NCBI GenBank assembly: GCA_020628035.1
Contig: JAHDFS010000005.1
Location: forward strand, 1-33,062
Direction of reading: 5' to 3'
Source: Rhizobiaceae bacterium
Lineage (GTDB): Bacteria; Pseudomonadota; Alphaproteobacteria; Rhizobiales; Rhizobiaceae
Length of the DNA stretch: 33,062 bases
Shown one piece after another: positions 10,135 to 17,554 of the stretch. The notes below the pieces were generated by a model. It saw only the letters and a list, made by a program, of their open reading frames with translations, was not told the DNA's origin and did no database searches. The translations under genes were made by a program, and so were the position numbers. Each line of letters opens with the position of its first letter. Within the stretch, counting starts at the first letter, position 1.

Positions 10135-10179
10135 GATCATTGATTAGGTATTGATCCACTTAATCGTTTGACGTTGGGA

Positions 10180-10298
10180 GCCTGTACAGAAATGTGCAGG
10201 CTTCGCGCCTTCATGGCCGCGTAACCAAGGTTTTGCTTAAAGTTTTGTAAAAAGCTTTGCGCATAAAAAAAGAGAGACGCCACAAACATCTCTCTTTT
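10180..10298 (+). ncRNA. Candidate small structured RNA or 3'-UTR structure
   Basis: Hairpin GCCTGTACA-GAAA-TGTGCAGGC (9 bp with one G-U, GNRA loop) at 10180-10201 and terminator-like AAAAGAGAGA-cgCCACAAAca-TCTCTCTTTT at 10268-10298; no convincing ORF. Confidence 0.3.
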
Positions 10299-10307
10299 AA
10301 CACGTAC

Positions 10308-10329
10308 CGGAATGCCACAAATCATTCCG
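10308..10329 (+). promoter_or_regulatory. Predicted stem-loop with CCACAAAT loop (element 4)
   Basis: CGGAATG-CCACAAAT-CATTCCG immediately upstream of AAAAGG / ATG at 10349. Confidence 0.5.
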
Positions 10330-10348
10330 AAAACCTAAAAGGCTCATT

Positions 10349-10444
10349 ATGAAACATGTACAAGAACCAAATAATGGTATTTTTACGGCTTTGTCAATGT
10401 CAGAAATGACTTACTCCACCAAATGGTGCGACAATGTTGCATAA
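10349..10444 (+). CDS. Possible 31-aa short ORF
   Basis: MKHVQEPNNGIFTALSMSEMTYSTKWCDNVA*; RBS AAAAGG at spacing 7; shares ATGAAACATGTAC start with the gene at 10761. Below the ORF-track length cut-off. Confidence 0.35.
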   Translation: MKHVQEPNNGIFTALSMSEMTYSTKWCDNVA

Positions 10445-10703
10445 TCACATCACCTGATAGTTTTACTGAGCTACTGGAAAAGGGTTTTTGGGATCACCAA
10501 ATAGGATATGTAACCGCGTATTATCTAATCAGACCACAAGCATTTTAGATATACGCAAGAAAGTAATTCTCTCGTTTAATACACGCAACCTCACGCGTTT
10601 GTGCGTAAGTGTTAATTTTAAATGAGTGCGTAAAGTGTTAAATTATAGTTAATGCGATGCCCCACACACATTTTATGGCATCGAAAAGGCGTTATGAAAA
10701 CAA

Positions 10704-10742
10704 TCGTGCCACCCACAAATACCACAAATATTTAGGCACGCT
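10704..10742 (+). promoter_or_regulatory. Predicted stem-loop with two CCACAAAT copies in loop (element 5)
   Basis: CGTGCC-acCCACAAATaCCACAAATattta-GGCACG, followed by AGAAAGG and ATG at 10761. Confidence 0.5.
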
Positions 10743-10760
10743 CACAGAAAGGAATGAGTT

Positions 10761-11012
10761 ATGAAACATGTACTATCCATTCTTGCAATCACATTTCTAT
10801 CTATCAATGTTGCAAGTGCAGCGCTTAGTTCAACCGAAGCCAACTATTCAAGCGGTATCAGCCCACTGGCTATGACACCCAAAGGTTCTGCTTCAATTGA
10901 CAAAGATCCTGTTCTAACAGGCCCGAACTTCATGGAATCACGACTTTACATCAACGATATCAATCCAGAGATTGGTCTCATCCCATCTGAGATGATGAAG
11001 TCTGCGGTTTAA
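10761..11012 (+). CDS. Small exported protein of unknown function
   Basis: MKHVLSILAITFLSINVASA signal peptide, 83 aa, RBS AAAGGAA, terminator after stop. Confidence 0.7.
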   Translation: MKHVLSILAITFLSINVASAALSSTEANYSSGISPLAMTPKGSASIDKDPVLTGPNFMESRLYINDINPEIGLIPSEMMKSAV

Positions 11013-11055
11013 CCCTAGGCATAGCCAAAGGGTACCTTTCATGGTCGCACCATCA

Positions 11056-11095
11056 CCCCGCTTTCGATTTATCGTTGGCGGGGTTTTGTTATTTT
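11056..11095 (+). terminator. Rho-independent terminator
   Basis: CCCCGC-tttcgatttatcgttg-GCGGGGTTTTGTTATTTT after the stop at 11012. Confidence 0.75.
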
Positions 11096-11139
11096 GATCC
11101 CTAGTTTTGGGTTGTCGGCAAAAATAAAATGAAAAATGG

Positions 11140-11181
11140 AACGCCCCAAATACCACACCAAGACGGTATTTGAGGCGTTTT
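11140..11181. terminator. Second hairpin, possibly bidirectional terminator
   Basis: AACGCC-cc-AAATACC-acaccaagac-GGTATTT-ga-GGCGTT. Confidence 0.45.
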
Positions 11182-11385
11182 GCGTCCACGTCTTGGGAGG
11201 ATTGATTACCTGATCAGTTGATCACCTAATCACTGGCATGGACAAATGTCTGCGCAATAAGCGCGATGACTGAATAAATAGATATACGTTGAGCCCCCCT
11301 CATCGGTTCGAATTAAATTGCTACAAAATTCGAATTTTATAAATCGAATCATAAACATAAACGAACAACTTATTCGTACGCCCGA

Positions 11386-11417
11386 AGAAAAAGGGTAACA
11401 ATTATGAATTGTTACCC
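11386..11417 (-). terminator. Terminator of the ccdA-thioredoxin operon
   Basis: Perfect 11-bp inverted repeat GGGTAACAATT-atg-AATTGTTACCC (11393-11417); on the minus strand the stem is followed by TTTTTCTTC. Confidence 0.7.
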
Positions 11418-11485
11418 CTAAGATTTTTTAAAAACATCACTTTAGTATCAGCGATTGATCTAAAAGTTTAGTAATAGTCTCAAAA

Positions 11486-11923
11486 TTATGAGTTTTGTGC
11501 GGCTGATAGGCCTTTATCCATCAATGCTTTGATTTGAGCCTTTGAGGTGCCGGCAACAATACGTCCCAGTTCGTTATCGCCATTTAGGACAAGGAGCGTA
11601 GAACGCCGAGGGATTTTGTATTTTGTTGAGATCTCCTCACGAGAATACACATCCCAATCCACGCGCACAAAGACCATGTCATTATATGCTGCATTTTCAG
11701 ACCGCAAGGCGCTGATTGTGCGTTTTTGTGATGCGCAAGTTGTGCACCAATGCGTGGTGTAATCAATGAAGACAGTTTTGCCCTGGCTGAGCGCGTTCTT
11801 AACGACACCGGGCGTATATTCAACAGTATCAGCGGCGCTCGCTGTGTTTACACCTGCAAGTAACATGGTACTTGCGATTACGGCACCTAAAGTTGCACGG
11901 CGTGTCAGTTTAATCGTCGACAT
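11486..11923 (-). CDS. Periplasmic thioredoxin-fold protein
   Basis: MSTIKLTRRATLGAVIASTMLLAGVNTASA signal; 'FIDYTTHWCTTCASQKRTI' CxxC active site. Confidence 0.85.
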   Translation of the reverse strand: MSTIKLTRRATLGAVIASTMLLAGVNTASAADTVEYTPGVVKNALSQGKTVFIDYTTHWCTTCASQKRTISALRSENAAYNDMVFVRVDWDVYSREEISTKYKIPRRSTLLVLNGDNELGRIVAGTSKAQIKALMDKGLSAAQNS

Positions 11924-11945
11924 ATGTTTCTCCTTCAATCTTGAT

Positions 11946-12659
11946 TTATAATATAACAGAAAAATCGAGCAACCAGGCAGGTAATACTTGCAATGCCCAG
12001 AGTTCAATTATGTGATGGATTTTGAAATAGATCATCAAACCAACAGCAACGAAGACAAATCCCAAAATGGGTTTGGAGCGTTCGGCCAAGGATTTAAGTG
12101 CCTGCGTGCGGCTGCGTAGGGCTGATTGTGCGCCCCAAGACAAGCCCAAAATGAGCGTTGAGACGCCAAAGGCAAAAAACAGCATGATGAGCATAGCCCA
12201 AAAGAGACTTTCTCCTTGAGATGCTAATGCAATTGCACCACCGAGTGTTGGACCAATGCAGGGTGACCAAACAGCGCCTAATAATACGCCGCCGAAAAAT
12301 TGGCCAGAATAACCACCCAGATCGAGCCCGAGCATTTGCTTATTTGCAACGCCTGCAACACCTTGGGTTGCCGCTTCAAATCTTCGAGAAAAAGCCGGCA
12401 CCAAAAGAACGAGACCGAACATAATCATCACCAGCGCACCGATTTGTGCAAGACGTTCTTGGGTCAATCCAATCGAGTAACCTAATGTTGTCACAAACAT
12501 GCCAAAGGCTACAAATGACACGGTCAAGCCAGCTGAAAGCACCCATGGACCGGAGCGCCCTGCATTGAGAGCAGATGCAAGAACAATTGGTAAAACGGGA
12601 ATAACGCAAGGATTAATCAGCGTTAAAATTCCTGCAAGATATGCGAAAACGAGTTCCAT
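11946..12659 (-). CDS. ccdA: CcdA/DsbD-type cytochrome c biogenesis / thiol transport membrane protein
   Basis: 'AGILTLINPCVIPVLPIVLASA' and 'GAVWSPCIGPTLGGAIALAS'; paired Cys in membrane helices; adjacent thioredoxin. Confidence 0.85.
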   Translation of the reverse strand: MELVFAYLAGILTLINPCVIPVLPIVLASALNAGRSGPWVLSAGLTVSFVAFGMFVTTLGYSIGLTQERLAQIGALVMIMFGLVLLVPAFSRRFEAATQGVAGVANKQMLGLDLGGYSGQFFGGVLLGAVWSPCIGPTLGGAIALASQGESLFWAMLIMLFFAFGVSTLILGLSWGAQSALRSRTQALKSLAERSKPILGFVFVAVGLMIYFKIHHIIELWALQVLPAWLLDFSVIL

Positions 12660-12840
12660 TTAGTGATGATCCCATCAAAACGACATTTGGGATGTTTTAA
12701 ATTTTAAGATCGGATTTCTCAATCGAATTTAACCACACATGAATTCACAATGTCGTGTGATGCGAATAGTGATTAGCGTCTATCAAATGTTCAGAATTTG
12801 ATTCTGTAAACCAGCTTACAACATTGTTTTTAAAGCAAAA

Positions 12841-12943
12841 CGCCTCGATCAAGTGGCATGACCGAGGCGAGACTAAAATGCCCTTTAGAGGGGGGTCGTG
12901 TGGGGCATTTCAGTGCCACCTTCCCAAGCTGATTGGGAAGGTG
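12841..12943 (-). terminator. Three consecutive hairpins downstream of the fasciclin gene, the last terminator-like
   Basis: CACCTTCCCAA-gctga-TTGGGAAGGTG (12917-12943), AAATGCCC...GGGCATTT (12876-12910), CGCCTCG...CGAGGCG (12841-12869) followed on the minus strand by TTTTGCTTT. Confidence 0.65.
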
Positions 12944-12960
12944 TCCAATGCCGGGTATTC

Positions 12961-13491
12961 TTATTGTGGTAGCAAAACAGTGTCGACGACGTGGATCACA
13001 CCGTTTGACTGGTCAAGATCAACAGCTGTCACTGTGCCGATGTTACCGCTTTCGTCTTTCAATTTGACCATGTCACCGTCAAGCATGGCTACGATTGTGT
13101 CACCTGATACTGTTTCAATCTCGAGCATACCACCGTCAGCTTCGCCAATCATTTTCACAAGGTCGCCAGACATAATGTCACCAGCAACCACATGCGCTGT
13201 GAGTACTTTTGTCAAAGCGTCTTTGCTTTCTGGCTTTAGCAATGTGTCCACTGTACCTTCTGGCAGAGCAGCAAATGCGTCATTTACTGGAGCGAACACT
13301 GTGAATGGGCCCTCGCCTTTTAACGTATCGACAAGACCAGCGGCTGTTACAGCTGCGACCAATGTTGAATGTGCATCAGATGCAATTGCTGCATCAACAA
13401 CGTCTTTTTTCATGCCGCCAGCAAAGGCTGTCGCAGATGCTGCGATTGCGATTACAGAAGCTGCTGCTGTGATTTTTAGTGTATTGATCAT
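12961..13491 (-). CDS. Fasciclin (FAS1) domain exported protein
   Basis: MINTLKITAAASVIAIAASATAFA signal; 'GPFTVFAPVNDAFAALPEGTVDTLL', 'LTAHVVAGDIMSGDL', 'NGVIHVVDTVLLP'. Confidence 0.95.
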   Translation of the reverse strand: MINTLKITAAASVIAIAASATAFAGGMKKDVVDAAIASDAHSTLVAAVTAAGLVDTLKGEGPFTVFAPVNDAFAALPEGTVDTLLKPESKDALTKVLTAHVVAGDIMSGDLVKMIGEADGGMLEIETVSGDTIVAMLDGDMVKLKDESGNIGTVTAVDLDQSNGVIHVVDTVLLPQ

Positions 13492-13659
13492 TTCTCTCTC
13501 CAATAAGATTAGGTTTGTTTCAAAACCCCGCAGTTATTGAAAGGAACGAATGATGTTTCGAAAAAGTTTCAAAAAAAATCTGTAAAAATGTGCTTTTTAT
13601 AATTACGGCATCTTTTCAATCAGTTAGACTTAATGAAATTGTTTCGAAAGGCTTTGAAA

Positions 13660-14010
13660 ATGATCATTGAAATCAGGCATTACACATTAAAACAGGGCCG
13701 TCGCGAAGACTTTATTGCTTATTTCGAAGCAAAAAATCGGCCTGCGTTGCGCGATGCGGGCATGCTGGTTTTCGGTCCCATGAGAGATTTGGAAAATGAA
13801 AACAAAGTCCATTGGATGCGGGCATTTTCATCACTTGAACATCGCGAGGAAATCAAAGATGCATTTTATGACGGTCCGGTCTGGAATGAAGAAATAGAAG
13901 CCGAAGTGATGCCGATGATTGAACATTACGAGGCGGATCTCGTAGAAACAACGATCGGTTTTGAAGGCTTTTACGGCGAGCAAGTTTTTACCCAAAACAA
14001 AACTGAATAA
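13660..14010 (+). CDS. NIPSNAP family protein
   Basis: MIIEIRHYTLKQGRREDFIAYFEAKNRPALRDAGMLVFGPMRDLENENKVHWMRAFSSLEHRE; alternative start at 13633. Confidence 0.85.
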   Translation: MIIEIRHYTLKQGRREDFIAYFEAKNRPALRDAGMLVFGPMRDLENENKVHWMRAFSSLEHREEIKDAFYDGPVWNEEIEAEVMPMIEHYEADLVETTIGFEGFYGEQVFTQNKTE

Positions 14011-14154
14011 AACGCGGTTTAATAAATTGTATTTTTTCGCATCAAACGATAAGTTCGCACTTGCGACCACGGGCCTTTAAGAAACTTATGGCCAATTCTT
14101 ATGAACTGAAGATTGCATCACCCTGCAGTTATTTTCGGTTCCAGAAAGCGTGAT

Positions 14155-14805
14155 ATGACAAATTATTCCATCAAAACTGAATTCCTCATTGAAAACGAAG
14201 CGGATCTGCGAGCACTTTTTCCGCCAACCCACGAGCTTGCGATCAAAAAAGAGCAGAGCAAAATCGACAAACATGCGCGAGACTTCATTGCCCGCGCGCC
14301 ATTTGTGTGCCTTGGCACGCATAATGATAAAGGCTTAAGCGATGTGAGCCCGCGTGGAGATGCGCCGGGATTTGTACAAATCTTGGACGAGGCGACAATT
14401 GCCATCCCTGATCGTCCGGGCAATAACCGTCTCGATACGCTTTCTAACATCACGCATAACCCAAATATTGGTCTGATGTTTATTATCCCAGGGTTCGACG
14501 ATACATTGCGGATCAATGGCGAAGCTCAATTGACCACCGATCCAGAATTGCTGGCGACAATGGCGGTTAAAGGCCAAGCGCCTAAAATTGCGATACTTGT
14601 GCATATTAAAGAGCTCTATATGCATTGTGCGAAAGCCTTTCGGCGGTCAAAATTGTGGGATCCAGCCTCTTTGCAGGATCGCAATGACATGCCATCACTC
14701 ATGAAAATCATGCTTGATCAAGCCGATGAAGCACCTGATGATCAACAGGAGATGGAAAAGCTCGACGCGGCATTGGAAGAGGCTTATCAAAAGAGCATGT
14801 ATTAA
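14155..14805 (+). CDS. Pyridoxamine 5'-phosphate oxidase-family FMN-binding protein
   Basis: 'FVCLGTHNDKGLSDVSPRGDAPGFVQILDEATIAIPDRPGNNRLDTLSNI'. Confidence 0.9.
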   Translation: MTNYSIKTEFLIENEADLRALFPPTHELAIKKEQSKIDKHARDFIARAPFVCLGTHNDKGLSDVSPRGDAPGFVQILDEATIAIPDRPGNNRLDTLSNITHNPNIGLMFIIPGFDDTLRINGEAQLTTDPELLATMAVKGQAPKIAILVHIKELYMHCAKAFRRSKLWDPASLQDRNDMPSLMKIMLDQADEAPDDQQEMEKLDAALEEAYQKSMY

Positions 14806-14878
14806 TGCCAAAACGCGCTAAGTGCCCTCACCCCAGCACTTTTATCTGCGTTTGGTTCCGGTTTTTGGGAGAAGAGTA

Positions 14879-15250
14879 ATGCCAGAATATCTAGGCGGTT
14901 GTTCATGCGGCGCAATCCGCTTTGCAACATCTAAAACCCCGTTGCGCGTGGGTGTTTGCCATTGCCTTGATTGCCGCAAGCATCATGGGGCACCTTTTTA
15001 TGCCGCTGCAATTTATTCAGTTAATGATGTAAAGATCACCGGCGAAGCAAAAGCGCATAAAGGACGATATTTTTGCTCTGAATGCGGATCATCGGTCTTT
15101 GCAATCACAGATGATGAGATCGAACTTCATCTGGGATCATTTGATGAACCAAATCTACTTACCCCAACTTATGAATGCTGGACGATAAGACGCGAAAACT
15201 GGCTCGCACCTATTATCGGCGCTGAACAGTTTGAGCGGGATCGTGATTAA
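14879..15250 (+). CDS. GFA (glutathione-dependent formaldehyde-activating-like) domain protein
   Basis: 'GGCSCGAIRFATSKTPLRVGVCHCLDCRKHHGAPF', 'RYFCSECGSSVFA' zinc-binding Cys pattern. Confidence 0.9.
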   Translation: MPEYLGGCSCGAIRFATSKTPLRVGVCHCLDCRKHHGAPFYAAAIYSVNDVKITGEAKAHKGRYFCSECGSSVFAITDDEIELHLGSFDEPNLLTPTYECWTIRRENWLAPIIGAEQFERDRD

Positions 15251-15915
15251 ACCCGCGTCAATTCACCCAGTGCAACCACTGGGCCTTGGGCCACGCCTGT
15301 AGGTGAACCACCAATTTGCTCAACGGAAATAGCAAACTTGGCATCTGGTGCGATTTCTAAGCCTTTTGGGTTTAACTCGCCTGATAAGACGCCCAAAGTG
15401 ACCACTTCACCATCGGATTTGACCAACCAAAGCTCATAATCCTTATCTGCAGGTTTTGTGCCCTGGCTTTGCGTGACCATGAGGCCCTGATCGGTAACTT
15501 GCGCCACAAAGGCTACTTGATAATCTTCAAGCGCGTTGATCGAGCTTGTATAGATGACTTGCGGCGCAGATATTTCAGCGAAATAGTCCATCACGCGCGG
15601 AGTAGCTGCAAAAATAAGGACAGCCAGCAGAATGGGAATACGATAACGCGTCAACAGACCCAACATGCCGCCGGACGCGACGGGTTCAGCAAAGAGCTTA
15701 TCGTCAATGGCTTTTTTGACAGATGCTGGCGCTTCAACTTCTTTAAATTCGTGATTTAACCCTGAGAGCTTTTCTTCCCAAGACGAAACCAGACGCGCGA
15801 AATTGACATCGTTCTCAACACGCTTTTGCGCGTTTTCACGCTCAGCGCCTTCCAATACGCCCAAGGCGTATTCGGCGGCCAAGTCATCGTCATTATATTT
15901 TGCGTCGTCACTCAT
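15247..15915 (-). CDS. Anti-sigma factor (RskA-like, single TM)
   Basis: 'DDLAAEYALGVLEGAERENAQKRVENDVNFARLVSSWEEKLSGL'; TM segment; 'DYELWLVKSDGEVVTLGVL' RskA-type C-domain; next to the ECF sigma gene. Confidence 0.9.
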   Translation of the reverse strand: MSDDAKYNDDDLAAEYALGVLEGAERENAQKRVENDVNFARLVSSWEEKLSGLNHEFKEVEAPASVKKAIDDKLFAEPVASGGMLGLLTRYRIPILLAVLIFAATPRVMDYFAEISAPQVIYTSSINALEDYQVAFVAQVTDQGLMVTQSQGTKPADKDYELWLVKSDGEVVTLGVLSGELNPKGLEIAPDAKFAISVEQIGGSPTGVAQGPVVALGELTRV

Positions 15916-15960
15916 ATATCATCTTCTAACGTTTGAACGTTGAGGCATGCATGCCGCGTT

Positions 15961-16554
15961 CTAATTCGATTCAAGACATTCGCGCAAGCTTTTAAGGCTG
16001 CGGCGAAGCCATGTTCGCATGGTGTTGAGCGGGATCTGATACTTATCCGCCAATTCCTGATACGAATATCCTTCTATATAGGCGGACTTCACTGCATCCG
16101 CTTTGTCTTCATCCAGCTGGCCCATGCAATAATCAATGCGACGTGCCTCGCCCATATTAACTGCGCTGTCTTCAGGGCTCGGAGCTTCACTTGCCATCAG
16201 ATCAGATACGTCATCAATATCCGATGTTTTGGCAGATGATGTGGGCGCTTTACGGGTTCTTATGCGGTCAATCGCGTGGTTTCTTGCAATCGCAATCAGC
16301 CACGACATTGCACTGGCCTCTTGTGTTGCAAAGCGATCTGCCTTTTGCCACACGCGCACATAAACTTCCTGCAAAGCGTCCTCTGCTTCAGCCCTGTCAT
16401 TTAGTAAACGTAACAAGACGCCAAAAAGTTTCGCACTTGTTTGAGAATAAATGACATCAAACGCATCTCTGTCGCGGAGTGCGACTTGCGCGATCAATTC
16501 TGAGATATCGTAGGTCTTGGACAATTCAACTCTTTTCACGTCAACTCTTTTCAC
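15961..16554 (-). CDS. ECF-family RNA polymerase sigma factor (GTG start)
   Basis: 'FGVLLRLLNDRAEAEDALQEVYVRVWQKADRFATQEASAMSWLIAIARNHAIDRIR', 'YQELADKYQIPLNTMRTWLRRSLKSLRECL'. Confidence 0.93.
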   Translation of the reverse strand: MKRVDVKRVELSKTYDISELIAQVALRDRDAFDVIYSQTSAKLFGVLLRLLNDRAEAEDALQEVYVRVWQKADRFATQEASAMSWLIAIARNHAIDRIRTRKAPTSSAKTSDIDDVSDLMASEAPSPEDSAVNMGEARRIDYCMGQLDEDKADAVKSAYIEGYSYQELADKYQIPLNTMRTWLRRSLKSLRECLESN

Positions 16555-16586
16555 GGAGGGTCAATCTCGTCGTTAGAATTGATATG

Positions 16587-16615
16587 TTTTACGGTCCATT
16601 GAATAATATGGATCA
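16587..16615 (-). promoter_or_regulatory. Candidate ECF promoter TGATCC-N18-TAAAA upstream of the sigma gene
   Basis: Minus strand TGATCC ATATTATTCAATGGACCG TAAAA; resembles the alphaproteobacterial RpoE (ECF11) consensus. Confidence 0.35.
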
Positions 16616-16679
16616 ACAAAGCTTAACGATTTTATTCAAATTCAATGAAATCATGTGACGGTGTGTAAGGAATGTTAAT

Positions 16680-17474
16680 TCAACATTTCACACCAGTTGC
16701 TACATTTACCGCATCTGTATAAACCATGTGATTACCTGCGATATGAGCACTCATCGAGTTTTCAACATCCAAGATAAGTGCATTTTTTTGCTTTTCATCC
16801 AAATCAATGAAGGCTTGCGCGATCGGCATGGAACCTAAATGCAGGGGAACAAACTCACTTGGTTTGGGAACCTTGATGTTCAATTGCTGCCGAACTATTT
16901 CAACTCGCTCGAACTTCGCATCGGACAGTTGTTTGGTTAAATCAGCTGCTGACGGCGTGATCCTTTGACTTCGTTGGATTCGTGCAATTTCAGGAGAGAT
17001 AAATTTCTCAACAGCGTGGCAGATGGCCTCTGTATATGCGCTATGGCCATCCCAGATTGAGATTGCAATACGTCCTTGAGGCATAAGAACTCGGTAAAAC
17101 TCGGCCAATGCAGCAGCTTGATCCGGGAAATAATGATAACCGTGCTGAGATATCACCGCGCTAAAAGAATTAGATTGTAACGTCGTATCAACAACGTCGC
17201 TTTCGGTAAATTCTATATCCAAATCGGCAGCCAGTTCACGCGCCTTGATTAACATACCAGCATTTATATCCAACCCTGTCACATGACCAGTTGGACCGAC
17301 TTTTTCTTTGGCCAAGCGAGTTGTGACGCCTGTACCGCAAGCTACATCCAAGATGTTTTCACCAGTCTGAGGATTAACGAGCTCGAGCAACGCCTCTGCC
17401 CATCGTCCAAACCACAATGGCACCATAACATTTTCATAAATTTCAGGCGCATTACCTGCTAGCTGAAAAGACAT
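16680..17474 (-). CDS. Class I SAM-dependent methyltransferase
   Basis: 'ENILDVACGTGVTTRLAKEKVGPTGHVTGLDINAGMLIKARE'. Confidence 0.9.
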   Translation of the reverse strand: MSFQLAGNAPEIYENVMVPLWFGRWAEALLELVNPQTGENILDVACGTGVTTRLAKEKVGPTGHVTGLDINAGMLIKARELAADLDIEFTESDVVDTTLQSNSFSAVISQHGYHYFPDQAAALAEFYRVLMPQGRIAISIWDGHSAYTEAICHAVEKFISPEIARIQRSQRITPSAADLTKQLSDAKFERVEIVRQQLNIKVPKPSEFVPLHLGSMPIAQAFIDLDEKQKNALILDVENSMSAHIAGNHMVYTDAVNVATGVKC

Positions 17475-17554
17475 ATCCACCCCCATAAGCTTGCTGAATA
17501 GAATAAACTGGCAAGATGCTAGGTGGTTGGCAAGGTTAGGTCAAATGCAGTCAA

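Noticed and set aside
9734-10742. CRISPR-like array interpretation of the repeated CCACAAAT motif
   Set aside because: Repeats are 7-8 nt, irregularly spaced and placed inside different stems and UTRs; no cas genes.
12824-13540. 238-aa + strand ORF opposite the fasciclin gene
   Set aside because: Ser/Ala/Thr-rich shadow ORF fully antisense to a clear FAS1 gene; no RBS or domain pattern.
13525-13600. ECF promoter TGAAAC-N17-CGTT upstream of the fasciclin gene (minus strand)
   Set aside because: Fits a loose ECF-like pattern but AT-rich, and the -35/-10 match is too degenerate to link it to the sigma factor in this window.
16136-16454. ORFs on the + strand within the ECF sigma gene
   Set aside because: Shadow ORFs, overlapping each other and the sigma gene.
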